64,000 nucleotides of DNA, taken from the NCBI GenBank assembly GCA_026985075.1, contig JALSQX010000060.1, forward strand, positions 62,001-126,000, in the 5' to 3' direction. Shown in pieces: positions 8,726-17,774 of this stretch. Below the pieces are notes generated by a model. That model was not told the DNA's origin. It worked only from the letters and a program-made list of their open reading frames with translations, and made no database searches. The stretch's first letter is position 1; each line of letters opens with the position of its first letter. Position numbers and translations under genes: made by a program. This stretch comes from Blastocatellia bacterium (GTDB taxonomy: Bacteria > Acidobacteriota > Blastocatellia > HR10 > J050).

Positions 8726-10870
8726 TCACACCGTCATTCCCACCTCTTGATGCGGGGTTGAAGGCGCGACGCGCTCCAATGCCCGCTCAAAGTGTGTGAA
8801 CGCGATCTCCACGGCTCCGGCATATTCGTTCTCGCGCAAGGCCAACAACTTGGCCTCCTGACAGAGATGATCGAGTTCCGCTCCGGAAAAGCCCTCGGTC
8901 CGAGGGGCCAACTGATCGCAGATCATATCCACAGTGAGTCCCGGCTTGAGGCGCGCGCCGCGCAGTTTGATGCGCAAGATGTGACGGCGATCCTCCTCAT
9001 CGGGCAACGGCACGAGGATATGAATCCCGAACCGACCGGGCCGCAAGACCGAGGGATCGATGAGATTGAGGCGATTGGTGGCGCCGATGACGATCACGTT
9101 ATTCAAGGGCTCGATGCCGTCCAGTTCGGCCAACAATTGATTGACGACGCGCTCGGTACTCTTCGAGCCCGTGTACTGACCGCGAATGGAGGCCACGGCA
9201 TCGAGCTGATCGAAGAAGATGATGGAGGGCGCCACCTGGCGAGCGATACGGAAGATCTGACGAAGCGTCTCCTCGGTTTCGCCCAACCATTTGGTGAACA
9301 GCTCGGGGCCTTCCACGGGAATGAAATTGATCCCACACTCATTGGCAATGGCCTTGGCGAGCAACGTCTTGCCTGTCCCCGGCGGCCCATGAAGCAGTAT
9401 CCCCGAGCGAACGTGCAATCCCATCTCGGCGAACGCCTCGGGATGCTGGAGCGGTTTCTCGATGAGCTCGATCAATCGCTGTTTGATCTCCTCCAGGCCA
9501 CCAATATCCTCCCAGCTCACGTCGGGAACGGTGATGAGCGTCTCGCGCAAGGCCGAAGGCTGGACTTGCGATCGGGCCATCTGAAAATCGGCCTTCTCGA
9601 TCGTGATGGCTTCGGCCTGAATACGAAACGCTCGTCGTGGATCGGTCAGCGCCGATGCGCTCCGCCGCATGGCGTTCAAACCCGCCTCCCGACAGAGTTC
9701 CATCAAATCGGCGCCGACGAACCCATGCGTATTTCTGGCCAATTCGGGCAGGTACTGAAGCGCCTCGGCTGACAAGGGCATCTCCCGCGTATGGATCTGC
9801 AAGATCTCCAGGCGCCCCTTCTGATCGGGCGGCCCGAAGAAGATCTCGCGATCGAACCGACCCGGCCGACGGAGCGCCGGATCGATGGAATCGACGCGGT
9901 TGGTCGTGCCGATGACGATCACCCCATCGACGCGCTTCAACCCGTCCATCAGAGCGAGCAGTTGGGTCACCGCCCGCGTGTCCGAATGGGCGCCCGTCTC
10001 CCCCCGCTTGGGCGCCAGAGCGTCCAACTCGTCGATGAAAATAATCGATGGCGAGTGGTGCGCCGCCTCGTTGAACATGCGGCGGAGATTTCCTTCCGTC
10101 TCGCCCGAATAGGTGCCAATGATGTCCGGCCCATTGATGTAGTAGAATCGCGCCTCGACTTCGTTGGCCACGGCCCGGGCCAAATGGGTCTTCCCCGTTC
10201 CCGGGGGGCCGTAGAAGATGATTCCCCGAGGAGGATTGATGCCCAACTGCCGATAGATATAGGGCATCTGGAGGGGCAACTGGACCAACTCGCGGACCAG
10301 ACGCATCTGACGCTCCAATCCGCCGACATCTTCGAACGTGATATCGAACGCCCCTTCGGGGAGATGGGCATCGTGATAGGCGAGTTCCACCTCCGTCTCC
10401 TCGGTGACGACGCCACCGCGATCGAAAATGCTCTCCACTTCATAGGTCGTGCCTGCGACCGAGCGGGGGAAGGTGATATAGACGATGGAGCCAACATCGA
10501 GAGGAGCTTCGCTGTTGACGAGAGTCGCTTTGATGTGCGGAAGGAGATGGTGAGCCGTTGAGACATCAATGGCCGGTCGCAGGACGACCTTTTTCACTGA
10601 CTCCACGTGGACCGGCTCGATGCGAATCGTTTCGTTCAATCGAGCTTTGAGCGCCTGCCGAAGAAATCGATCCAACTGAATATGGCCGGGCGTCCCGCTC
10701 GTCTCCATGAGTCGCGCCAGAGCGCTTCGGTTCCGCTCGGTCCGCAGCCTCACAATCTGGCCGGTCTTCAACCCATGAGATCGCATCCACCCGGCGTCCA
10801 GGAGCGCCTGACAGCGGCTGCTGGCGGCGTAGTCACTGACATAGAAATCGACGACGGCCTTCAGTTCCAT
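8726..10870 (-). CDS. Cdc48/p97-type AAA ATPase with two AAA domains
   Basis: 714 residues. The N-terminal ~170 residues are unlike the p97 N domain at sequence level. Domain D1 has Walker [10 protein letters not shown] (221-229), Walker [11 protein letters not shown] (D280, E281) and [20 protein letters not shown] with both arginine fingers. Domain D2 has Walker [10 protein letters not shown] (495-503) and [19 protein letters not shown]. Its Walker B is [10 protein letters not shown], so the catalytic glutamate is glutamine (Q555). That change normally allows ATP binding but blocks hydrolysis. The family remodels or unfolds proteins. Lying between cupin genes and a di-iron oxygenase gene in one operon, it may assemble or recycle those metalloenzymes; this is inference. 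The start follows GGAGGGATGAGCGTCG. Confidence 0.93.
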   Translation of the reverse strand: MELKAVVDFYVSDYAASSRCQALLDAGWMRSHGLKTGQIVRLRTERNRSALARLMETSGTPGHIQLDRFLRQALKARLNETIRIEPVHVESVKKVVLRPAIDVSTAHHLLPHIKATLVNSEAPLDVGSIVYITFPRSVAGTTYEVESIFDRGGVVTEETEVELAYHDAHLPEGAFDITFEDVGGLERQMRLVRELVQLPLQMPYIYRQLGINPPRGIIFYGPPGTGKTHLARAVANEVEARFYYINGPDIIGTYSGETEGNLRRMFNEAAHHSPSIIFIDELDALAPKRGETGAHSDTRAVTQLLALMDGLKRVDGVIVIGTTNRVDSIDPALRRPGRFDREIFFGPPDQKGRLEILQIHTREMPLSAEALQYLPELARNTHGFVGADLMELCREAGLNAMRRSASALTDPRRAFRIQAEAITIEKADFQMARSQVQPSALRETLITVPDVSWEDIGGLEEIKQRLIELIEKPLQHPEAFAEMGLHVRSGILLHGPPGTGKTLLAKAIANECGINFIPVEGPELFTKWLGETEETLRQIFRIARQVAPSIIFFDQLDAVASIRGQYTGSKSTERVVNQLLAELDGIEPLNNVIVIGATNRLNLIDPSVLRPGRFGIHILVPLPDEEDRRHILRIKLRGARLKPGLTVDMICDQLAPRTEGFSGAELDHLCQEAKLLALRENEYAGAVEIAFTHFERALERVAPSTPHQEVGMTV

Positions 10871-10876
10871 CGACGC

Positions 10877-11380
10877 TCATCCCTCCTCCGGCTTGTAGTC
10901 GGGCGAGTTCTCCAGTTGTTCGAAGCCCGCCCCACGATCCACGCCCACGCAATCGACCCAGTTGTTCGACGTGGAGACGAATCGGACCGGTTCGTGGGGA
11001 TCGTCGTTAAAGTGCTGGACGACGATGCCATCGCGTTTGAGCGGCAGATTGAGCGCATCGCCGGCCTCCCAATCGTAGCGGACACCATCGATGATCGTAT
11101 GTCCCTTCCCCTTGATGATATAGATGGACTCGCCCCCCGGCGTATGCAAGCGGCCGCTGCGGCTGCCCGGAGGAATTTCCTGAACGTAAACGATGAGTGA
11201 CCGCAGGGCGGTGGTCTGAATCGACGGATGGAGGTACCACTTCATGAGGCCCTGACGGTTATTCTCCAGGGGCACATCCTTGCCGCGGATGACTTTCACC
11301 CCCTTCCTCAATCGCTCGCGATCTTCATCGCGAAGCCGAAAGAGCTCTTCCCAGTAGTTGATCTTCTTCTGTTCGCTCAT
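10877..11380 (-). CDS. Cupin-domain protein (first of two in tandem)
   Basis: 167 residues with one cupin barrel in the C-terminal two thirds. Cupin motif 1 is in SGRLHTPGGESIYIIKGKG and motif 2 around GDALNLPLKRDGIVVQHFN; histidines and a glutamate suitable for one metal ion are present. The family includes ring-cleaving dioxygenases of the gentisate/3-hydroxyanthranilate type as well as binding proteins, so an oxygenase role is possible but not shown. The end (NWVDCVGVDRGAGFEQLE) is not typical of a named dioxygenase. It is related to the next cupin upstream. The start has GGAGGATGATGGACG, and the AAA ATPase gene starts six bases after its stop. Confidence 0.8.
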   Translation of the reverse strand: MSEQKKINYWEELFRLRDEDRERLRKGVKVIRGKDVPLENNRQGLMKWYLHPSIQTTALRSLIVYVQEIPPGSRSGRLHTPGGESIYIIKGKGHTIIDGVRYDWEAGDALNLPLKRDGIVVQHFNDDPHEPVRFVSTSNNWVDCVGVDRGAGFEQLENSPDYKPEEG

Positions 11381-11398
11381 CGTCCATCATCCTCCTCA

Positions 11399-11911
11399 TC
11401 ATCCGGTGAAATCGGGAGCCACCTCCCGCTGAGTCATCTCGCTGGCCACCCAGTCCCAAATGGGAAGATGAATCGACGCCAACCACTTGCATGGCTTCCC
11501 CGGCTGGGCATTGAAATGCTGATGCTCGACGCCACCCGGCTTGACCGGCAACAGGATCAAATCCCCTTCTTCCCAATCAACCCGTTCGCCGTCGATGATC
11601 GAGTAGCCTTTCCCTTCCACGACGAAGATGACCAATCCCCCCTGATGGACGTGCTTGCCCGAGTGCGTCCGGATGTCATGGAGGAAGAAACACCGATCCT
11701 GGAGTGGCGTATCTTTGTACTTGAGCGGGTTGAGAAACCACAGCAATCGACCCTGACGGCTCACATCCCACTCCCGATCCGACTGCTTGATGACGATCTT
11801 CCCCTTCTCCTGGCGTTCCAGGAACTCCTGGCGATTCTTGTAGAGGAGCTCGTACGGGCTCTCTTCCAACGGTTCACGTTCACGCGTTCGCGTTCGTTCG
11901 GCTTCAACCAT
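11399..11911 (-). CDS. Cupin-domain protein (second of two in tandem)
   Basis: 170 residues. Cupin motif 1 reads HSGKHVHQGGLVIFVVEGKG and motif 2 GDLILLPVKPGGVEHQHFN, with several histidines able to bind metal. It shares layout and short blocks (GKG-SIIDG, WEEGD versus WEAGD, QHFN) with the neighbouring cupin. The pair probably arose by duplication and may form a hetero-oligomer. The ATG at 11911 is chosen because TAAGGAGGAACAGGAC precedes it; the frame is open further upstream without homology. It is the first structural gene after the GntR regulator. Its reaction is not recognisable from sequence. Confidence 0.8.
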   Translation of the reverse strand: MVEAERTRTREREPLEESPYELLYKNRQEFLERQEKGKIVIKQSDREWDVSRQGRLLWFLNPLKYKDTPLQDRCFFLHDIRTHSGKHVHQGGLVIFVVEGKGYSIIDGERVDWEEGDLILLPVKPGGVEHQHFNAQPGKPCKWLASIHLPIWDWVASEMTQREVAPDFTG

Positions 11912-12006
11912 GTCCTGTTCCTCCTTAGTATTGAGATCACGAGAATCTCGTGCCACCGAGAACCGGAGCCCTCGATCAGACCGGACGCCATCGGCGAGGG
12001 CTCTGG

Positions 12007-12750
12007 TCACCGCGAGGTTCTGACCTGCCGCTGCTGGGCCACCTCCAGCCGGGCCAGCCGACGCTGAACATCGGCGATGTGTCGGGCCATCAATTCGTAC
12101 GCCTGGTCAGGATCGCGCTGTCGCAGCGCCTCCAAAATCCGCCTGTGGAAATCGACGATGCTCCGCCTGACCACGTCATCCAACTCCATCTGCTCCTGTT
12201 TGAGCTCGGTGAGCAGAATATGCACGATGGCGTTCATCGCCGTCACCAGGACGGGATTCCTGGTCGCCTTGGCCACGACGCGATGAAAACGGAGATCGAA
12301 TCCCTCCTGAGCACTTCCCGAACCCAGAGCCGCTTCCTGATGATGGAGCACCTCTTCGAGCTCGGCTAACTCCTCATCGGTCGCCCGGAGGGCAGCCAGC
12401 CGCGCCACCTCCGGCTCGTAGATGGATCGCGCTTCAGCCAGATCCTGCATGGAGATCTCCCCCGTTCGCAGCAGGGCGACCAGCGACTCTCTCACCGGGC
12501 GACTGGTCGGTTGCGCCACAAACGTTCCTCCCCCATAGCCGCGCTTGATGATGATGAGTCCCTGCTGCTCCAGGTAACGGAGAGCCTCCCGAATGACCAC
12601 CCGACTGGCGCCAAACTGTTCGCCCAACTCGCGCTGGGTCGGCAGCTTATCGCCGACCTTGAGTTCACCTCGAGCGATGGCCGCCCCGATGGCTTCGGCC
12701 ACCGAGTGAAAAATCGGCTTGATATTGGCCTTGTTTCTGGTGCGAACCAC
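12007..12750 (-). CDS. GntR-family regulator, FadR/FCD subfamily
   Basis: 247 residues. The N-terminal winged helix-turn-helix is clear: AIARGELKVGDKLPTQRELG, then GASRVVIREALRYLEQQGLI and the wing RGYGGGTFV. The C-terminal FCD ligand domain carries metal/ligand residues in FDLRFHRVVA and FHRRILEALRQRD. Such regulators usually repress catabolic genes until an organic acid or acyl-CoA binds. The gene starts with GTG, with TGAGGAGACGAACGAC upstream. It is first in the operon, and its promoter contains a palindrome suited to a GntR dimer, so it very likely controls itself and all of region A. Confidence 0.93.
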   Translation of the reverse strand: MVRTRNKANIKPIFHSVAEAIGAAIARGELKVGDKLPTQRELGEQFGASRVVIREALRYLEQQGLIIIKRGYGGGTFVAQPTSRPVRESLVALLRTGEISMQDLAEARSIYEPEVARLAALRATDEELAELEEVLHHQEAALGSGSAQEGFDLRFHRVVAKATRNPVLVTAMNAIVHILLTELKQEQMELDDVVRRSIVDFHRRILEALRQRDPDQAYELMARHIADVQRRLARLEVAQQRQVRTSR

Positions 12751-12768
12751 GTCGTTCGTCTCCTCAGT

Positions 12769-12805
12769 AAGGTCTGATTTTAGACCTTTTCACCGCCATT
12801 GTCAA
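12769..12805 (-). promoter_or_regulatory. GntR operon promoter with operator palindrome
   Basis: On the minus strand TTGACA (12805-12800) and TAAAAT (12782-12777) are separated by 17 bases, a near-consensus sigma70 promoter. The -10 lies wholly inside a perfect inverted repeat at 12769-12788: AAGGTCT, six bases, AGACCTT. The GntR start codon is about 20 bases further on. A repressor bound there would block open-complex formation. This is the only strong promoter I see for region A. Confidence 0.8.
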
Positions 12806-13044
12806 GAGCTTTTTGTTCTCCGGTGCGCGAACCGGACGGGGAGAACATGTTGCCCCGCTCGCGCCCCCGGTCTCAGACGGCGATCCTCTCCCCAATCACT
12901 CTGTCATCTCTTCTGTTGGCAACCCTTTCGCCCGCCGTGGCCCGCGACCGGTGACGGCATGGCCAGCTCTCTCGGCGATGGATGGGAAATAAGAAATGCT
13001 TCTCCCGGGACCAGCTCCTCCCCGGCGACCGACGGGAAACGGCG

Positions 13045-13851
13045 TCACGTCAATAGGCTCACCCGTGGTGCGCCACTGATGGGATTGATATCGACGAGGA
13101 ACTCACAGCCAAATGCTGCGTGCAACTTCTCTGGCGTCAAGACCGCTCGTGGAGGACCGCATCCGAGGATCTGGCCCCTCTTGAGCAACACAATACGGTC
13201 GGCGAACTCGGCCGCCAGGTTGAGCTCATGAGTGACGAACACCGAGAGCCACGATCGTTCCCTGGTCAATCGTCTGATGAGCCTGAGCATGTCCACCTGG
13301 TAGGCTAGGTCCATGTTGGCCGTTGGTTCATCCAGCAGCAGAATCTCCGGTTGAGCGGCCAGCGCCCTGGCCAGGATAACTCGTTGGCGCTCCCCCCCAG
13401 AGAGTTCGTCCACGCGGCGCTTGCAGAACTCGACCGTGTTGGTCACCTGCAAGGCCCAGCGGGCGGCCTCTACATCTTTCTTCCTCTCCAGGGTCCAGCC
13501 TCGAGTATGAGCGAACCGCGCCTGAAGAACGTACTCGGCCACGGTCAGAGGAAATCCCACCCGATGATCTTGCAGGACGTATCCGATGGTCCGAGCCAGC
13601 GCCTTTCGCGAGTATCGCTCTATGGGTTTCCCTTTGAGAAGCACGTGCCCCCGCTGTGGTCGAAGCCGATTCCGCAACAGGCGCAAGAGAGTCGTCTTCC
13701 CCGACCCATTTGGCCCGATCAAGGCCACGAGTTCTCCCCGTTCGAACTCAATAGAGACGGCCGCGAGGACCGGACGATCGAAACGAAACCATACGTCCCT
13801 GGCCACGAGCAAGGGGATCGAAGATGTGCTCACTTGTTTGCTGATCTCCAT
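13045..13851 (-). CDS. btuD: Vitamin B12 ABC transporter, ATP-binding protein
   Basis: About 268 residues. Walker A is GPNGSGKTT, the Q-loop lies in IGYVLQDH, the ABC signature is VDELSGGERQRV, Walker B is ILLLDEPTANMD, and the switch histidine is in VFVTHELNL. The domain order and length match the ATPases of the iron-siderophore/cobalamin/haem import class. The C-terminal tail (GPPRAVLTPEKLHAAFGCEF) is also typical of that class. B12 is inferred from the riboswitch upstream of the operon. An ATG at 13851 is used; a GTG at 13890 is possible, and neither has a strong ribosome site. It is the last gene of the operon. Confidence 0.88.
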   Translation of the reverse strand: MEISKQVSTSSIPLLVARDVWFRFDRPVLAAVSIEFERGELVALIGPNGSGKTTLLRLLRNRLRPQRGHVLLKGKPIERYSRKALARTIGYVLQDHRVGFPLTVAEYVLQARFAHTRGWTLERKKDVEAARWALQVTNTVEFCKRRVDELSGGERQRVILARALAAQPEILLLDEPTANMDLAYQVDMLRLIRRLTRERSWLSVFVTHELNLAAEFADRIVLLKRGQILGCGPPRAVLTPEKLHAAFGCEFLVDINPISGAPRVSLLT

Positions 13852-13911
13852 CGTACGATCAATAGGTCGCCGTACGCAGTGGCCCTCCACCGGGCGGGGC
13901 GCCGACCCGGG

Positions 13912-14985
13912 TTACGGTGATCTCCTGAGCAGGTAGACGAACATGGGAGCACCGACCAGGGCGGTCACCGCCCCCACGGGGAGTTCCCGGGGCGCGATCA
14001 CCGTCCGCGCCACCGTATCGGCCGAGACGACGAACATCGCCCCCACGAGGGCCGCTGCAGGAATAACCAGGCGGTTATCCCCACCCCAGGCGAGACGGAC
14101 CATATGAGGGACGATGAGGCCCACGTATCCGACCGAACCGCTCACCGCCACGACCACGCCGGTGAGCAGCGAAGCGAGGATGTAGGCCGTCGTCTTGATG
14201 CGCTCGACATCGACACCGAGCATGAAGGCGTCCTCCTCTCCCACCATGAGGAGGTTCAAACTCCTGGAGAGGAAGACGGCGACGAGAATTCCCACGGCCA
14301 CGGCGACCGCCACCAGCCCCAGCAATCCGCGACCGCCACCGCTCAGATCGCCCATCAGCCAAAAAGTGATTCCCCGCAACGAAGGATCATGAATGATGGC
14401 CAGGAGCGCGGCGATCGCCGACCAGAGGAATGAGGCGGTGATGATCCCCGCCAGCACGAGTCGTTCGGTCGACATACCGACCTGAGTTCGACTCATCGCA
14501 TAGATGAGCGTCATGGTGACCAGCGCTCCGATGAAAGCGGCCACCGGCTGGGCGAGCAGCGTTGCAGGCAGAGCGATCAGGGCTAGCAAGGCGCCCAGCG
14601 CCGCCCCACTGGAGATGCCCAGCACATAGGGTTCGGCCAGCGGATTCCTGAGCAACGCCTGGAGCACCGCTCCGGCGACGGAGAGAGCCGCTCCAGTGAC
14701 TGCGCCGAGCATGATCCGCGGCAGCCGAATGGAGAGAAGGATGAGAGCTTCCGGCGATCGGGCCGCTGACTCTTCACCCCAGAGAGCGCCCTTGAGAACA
14801 CGATACACCACTGAGGCGCTGATGGGCTCGCTCCCCATGTTGAGCGCGATGGCCATCACCAGCGCCAGGGCGCCAAGGAGCGACCCCAGGATCACGACGA
14901 GCTTGTGGCGCGTCAAGACGAGAATGGATTCCGGACGACCGGAGCGCCGATCGAGCCTCTCGTGCACTCGTTCTCCTTCGTTCAT
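13912..14985 (-). CDS. btuC: Vitamin B12 ABC transporter, permease
   Basis: 357 residues, FecCD/BtuC family, with about nine or ten hydrophobic segments. Family blocks seen: RLPRIMLGAVTGAALSVAGAV, NPLAEPYVLGISSGAALGA, and SVGYVGLIVPHMVRLAWGGD near the C terminus, followed by ELPVGAVTALVGAPMFVYLL. These segments form the membrane channel and the loop that couples to the ATPase. The start codon overlaps the stop of the binding-protein gene (ATGA). The first ~25 residues are hydrophilic and rich in arginine. Substrate assignment to cobalamin rests on the riboswitch; the family also carries iron-siderophore permeases. Confidence 0.9.
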   Translation of the reverse strand: MNEGERVHERLDRRSGRPESILVLTRHKLVVILGSLLGALALVMAIALNMGSEPISASVVYRVLKGALWGEESAARSPEALILLSIRLPRIMLGAVTGAALSVAGAVLQALLRNPLAEPYVLGISSGAALGALLALIALPATLLAQPVAAFIGALVTMTLIYAMSRTQVGMSTERLVLAGIITASFLWSAIAALLAIIHDPSLRGITFWLMGDLSGGGRGLLGLVAVAVAVGILVAVFLSRSLNLLMVGEEDAFMLGVDVERIKTTAYILASLLTGVVVAVSGSVGYVGLIVPHMVRLAWGGDNRLVIPAAALVGAMFVVSADTVARTVIAPRELPVGAVTALVGAPMFVYLLRRSP

Positions 14986-15938
14986 CGTCTCCCCGAACTC
15001 ACATGCGCCGCGCTCACAGCCGATTCTCGGTCGAAGGCCTCGGGATGAAGGATCTCAGCGACGATGGCCAGTCCCTGGACGACGCGCGGGCCGGGACGAA
15101 AGATGAGATTGGCGTCCATCGTATAGACCCTCCCGCGGCGAGCGGCGGGGGTCTCGGCCAGCCCCGGCCAGTCAATATGCTCCAGACGACGCCGACGCGC
15201 CCCGCTCTCCGGGACGATGATCACCTGGGGGGCCGCCGCGATGACCGATTCCAGACTGTAGGTGACGCCTTCTCTGGGGTCATCCGGTCCCAGGGGAATG
15301 CCTCCCGCTCGACGAACGAGATCGGCGAGATAGGTTTTCGTTCCCGGCACCATCAGCGGTTCGGCCTGAACGACGAGCAAGGTTCTCGGCCGAGGACGAC
15401 CGGCCAGGCGCCGCTCGATCTCCCGCATGCGTTCCTCCATAGCCCGCGTCACCGTGGCCGCTCGCTCCGGCTCCCCGAGAACGTCGCCGAGCCGTCTCAT
15501 CGACCGGGGAATATCATCCAACCGACGGGCATCCACCACGTAGAGAGGAACGCCGGCCTGTTCGAGACGGTGGGCGAAGACTTCTAATTGAGAGATTCGA
15601 GAGGCGATGACCAGATCGGGTTCCAGCGCGAGAATGCGTTCCAGGCTGGGGTGAATGGTATCGCCGATCTTGGTGATGGTTCGCGCTTCCGGAGGGTAAT
15701 CGCAGAAGGTCGTCACACCGACCAGCCGCGCTCCCAACCCGAGGGCGAACACCATCTCGGTGATGCTCGGCGCCAGCGAGACGAGTCGCCGCGGCCGTCG
15801 GACGCAGGCGACCGATCGCCCCAGATCATCGCGAACGATGTGAAGGGCGCGTTCGTCCCCATGTCGCCGACTGGAGGAACAGGCTCCCGAAACGAGGAGG
15901 AGAAGCGTGACGGTCCAGATGATGGTTCGGTTTGGCAT
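14982..15938 (-). CDS. btuF: Vitamin B12-binding lipoprotein (BtuF-like)
   Basis: 318 residues. The N terminus is a lipoprotein signal: MPNRT, a hydrophobic run, then VSGAC with the lipobox cysteine near residue 20. The mature part is a class III binding protein: RPRRLVSLAPSITEMVFALG, GVTTFCDYPPEA, IGDTIHPSLERILALEPDLV, typical of BtuF and related B12/siderophore binders. It delivers ligand to the BtuC permease. The true start is at 15938; reading on to 16169 in the same frame would translate the riboswitch. The start codon lies about 30 bases after the riboswitch. Confidence 0.9.
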   Translation of the reverse strand: MPNRTIIWTVTLLLLVSGACSSSRRHGDERALHIVRDDLGRSVACVRRPRRLVSLAPSITEMVFALGLGARLVGVTTFCDYPPEARTITKIGDTIHPSLERILALEPDLVIASRISQLEVFAHRLEQAGVPLYVVDARRLDDIPRSMRRLGDVLGEPERAATVTRAMEERMREIERRLAGRPRPRTLLVVQAEPLMVPGTKTYLADLVRRAGGIPLGPDDPREGVTYSLESVIAAAPQVIIVPESGARRRRLEHIDWPGLAETPAARRGRVYTMDANLIFRPGPRVVQGLAIVAEILHPEAFDRESAVSAAHVSSGRR

Positions 15939-15969
15939 CCCAGCGTCGCCTCGCGCCAGTATCCGCCTC

Positions 15970-16185
15970 TGCCACGGGCAGGTCTCCTGACTGAGCCCCT
16001 GACCCGAGGAATCAATCGCTCGGGTAGAAGCCGCGCCTTCCCGTTCGCCGCGCGAACAGTGGCATACGTGCGGCTTCATGCGGGACAACACAGTGGCGGG
16101 ACCGTGTGGGATTCTCACCCACTTCCCTATTATCCCGGAATCCTCTATGCCCTCTGGATCTCCGGGCACCCGCGACGTTCAAACA
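15970..16185 (-). promoter_or_regulatory. Cobalamin riboswitch upstream of btuFCD
   Basis: Read on the minus strand, the key conserved parts appear in order: GGGAA (16127-16123), then GTGAGAATCCCACACGG, GGTCCCGCCACTG (16103-16091), and the B12 box AGTCAGGAGACCTGCC (15992-15977). Between them are the variable stem-loops expected of the class. The element ends about 30 bases before the btuF ATG, so control of translation start is likely; I see no terminator with a U-run. The outer limits are approximate. When cobalamin binds, import genes are switched off. Confidence 0.95.
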
Positions 16186-16829
16186 GCAACGCCTGACGTT
16201 AACACAGGGCTCACCCGATGTCAACGAAGAGAGGCTCTACCAGGCGCCCCGATGGCAATTAAACGTCAGGTATACTTTCGAAATGAGCAGGGATTAAAAA
16301 GGGAGAAAACAGGACAGCGTTGTGAGAGTGGTAGAGGAAGGGTTAGGGTGCTATCTGGGCCTGCGCGCCCGCGTGGAAGCGCCAGTAGATGTGGTGAGGA
16401 ACGTTACTGGAGACATGGTGGAAGCCGATGAGGTCAAGAATCAGGTAGTTCAGGAGATGCGTCCAACGGAATAGGAAACGGCAAAGGTGTGGGGGGAGAA
16501 AGAACCGGGTAACCTTCTGGCTTAGCTATCAAAGGCTTGCTTCTACTTTCTTGCTTTAACACCCCCGTGCACCAATTCACTATGGAGCTACTGCCGCCGC
16601 CGGGTAACGAGAAGCATAACCTGTTATAAGATGCACACGTCCAGCCATCTGCCATAGATCAGTACTGGTGTCCAGTGAGCTTAACTAGGAGCTAATATCC
16701 CTATTAGTGGGTTACTGCTCAGATTTGTAGGGGAGTAGAAGTAAATTGGATGCAGGATGGTAATGTGGCGAGGTCCTCGGTGGATTCTGTTTTCGAGGAT
16801 AGAGAAGGTGAGAGTCGTTCACAGAGGGA
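16186..16829. other. Intergenic region of about 640 bases at the composition change
   Basis: Contains the upstream region of the B12 operon (promoter not certain) and the end of region C. On the plus strand a 50-codon frame starts with GTG at 16322 and ends with TAG at 16474. Its product contains VVRNVTGDMVEADEVKNQV, which looks protein-like, but no family is recognised and the ribosome site is weak. No tRNA, insertion sequence or clear terminator was found. GC content falls markedly from here rightwards. Confidence 0.5.
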
Positions 16830-17762
16830 CTATATCATCTGATTCGCAATCTTCCAAGAAAGGGGACGATGGAGATCATTTACAAAATAATAATTGCTCT
16901 GGCCGTATCCTTTCAACGTGCCCCACGTATATTCGGTGAAGCAAAAGAAATGGAATCCCTTTTTGTTTCGCTCTTGATATGAGATATCAAATACGTTGAT
17001 GATCCGACCTTCAACAACGAGATGGGTCCCGCTTTGATCAATCAAGTGGATCCCTATCCCATCGGGTCTCTTCCACGTGTTATCATACTTGAGATCGAGT
17101 ACGGACTGTTTCAACAGGACATTTTCATGGCCCTGAAAGATGTACCCAAACAAGATATCGTGATCGGTTTCCAACGTGACGTGAAACGTATTAAAAGCCA
17201 ATCCATCGTGGAACTGCCCCGAAGCCCAGATCCATCGTTTGATTCCCTCTCGGGCTCCCCATCCCCAGGCATGATCGCGCGTCCCCACTCCACACACCGT
17301 ATAGGTCTTAGCTCCGATTCGGACTGTGCCCCTATAGGTTCCTTGTTGTTCATAATGATGACTGTTGGTTTGAGCGAACATCGGATGGGACTCTGACCAA
17401 CAATAGGGTTGATGAATGGCCTGGAATGTGATATCCAACCGGCAGTATCCATCATCATACCGCCAATCGCATTCCTGGAACGGGACTCGCGGAGAATAGT
17501 GAAGGGGTCCAAATGAAAACCTCTCTTCACCAATATCACTGGGGATATTAAAATCCCAGCGAGTGAACTTTGCCACTAACACATCTCCCTTCCACATGGC
17601 GAAGATCTGATCGCCAATCTCCAACCGTGGATGCACGCCCATATATCCTAAAGCCCCCAGACCCGTCCTCGGATCATAACAATCAAAATACACAGCCTCA
17701 CGCCAGGTAGGGTCCTCCCCGATAGGATGAATGTACTCATCTTGTTCGCGTAGCTTGAACAT
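16830..17762 (-). CDS. CrtC/AttH-like lipocalin-type protein (paralogue 1)
   Basis: 310 residues. It shares blocks with the protein at 27533-28486: YIHPIG and HPVG near the start, WREAVYFDCYDP, IPSDIGEERFSFGPL, QQGTYRGTV, GTRDHAWGWGAR, and LKGYGQSNYYF at the end. The RDHxWGWGAR signature and all-beta layout resemble hydroxyneurosporene-synthase-like/AttH proteins (the DUF7064/DUF7065 group, by memory). Known members of the wider fold hydrate or bind hydrophobic terpenoids; this one's role is unknown. No signal peptide is visible. It is the last gene of region C, 12 bases after the PEP-barrel gene, with GAAGAGGGGGTGGC before its ATG. Confidence 0.65.
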   Translation of the reverse strand: MFKLREQDEYIHPIGEDPTWREAVYFDCYDPRTGLGALGYMGVHPRLEIGDQIFAMWKGDVLVAKFTRWDFNIPSDIGEERFSFGPLHYSPRVPFQECDWRYDDGYCRLDITFQAIHQPYCWSESHPMFAQTNSHHYEQQGTYRGTVRIGAKTYTVCGVGTRDHAWGWGAREGIKRWIWASGQFHDGLAFNTFHVTLETDHDILFGYIFQGHENVLLKQSVLDLKYDNTWKRPDGIGIHLIDQSGTHLVVEGRIINVFDISYQERNKKGFHFFCFTEYTWGTLKGYGQSNYYFVNDLHRPLSWKIANQMI

Positions 17763-17774
17763 GCCACCCCCTCT

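Noticed and set aside
8310-8729. Minus-strand frame of 139 codons after the AAA ATPase gene, GTGA-coupled
   Set aside because: Low-complexity Ser/Arg-rich product, no conserved motif; in this GC-rich region long frames arise by chance.
12820-12840. CCGGT-GCGCGA-ACCGG hairpin as terminator of the btu operon
   Set aside because: No U-run follows on the minus strand, and the stem is only five base pairs.
15939-16169. Longer N terminus for the BtuF protein
   Set aside because: It would translate through the conserved cobalamin riboswitch and would place the signal peptide in the middle of the protein.
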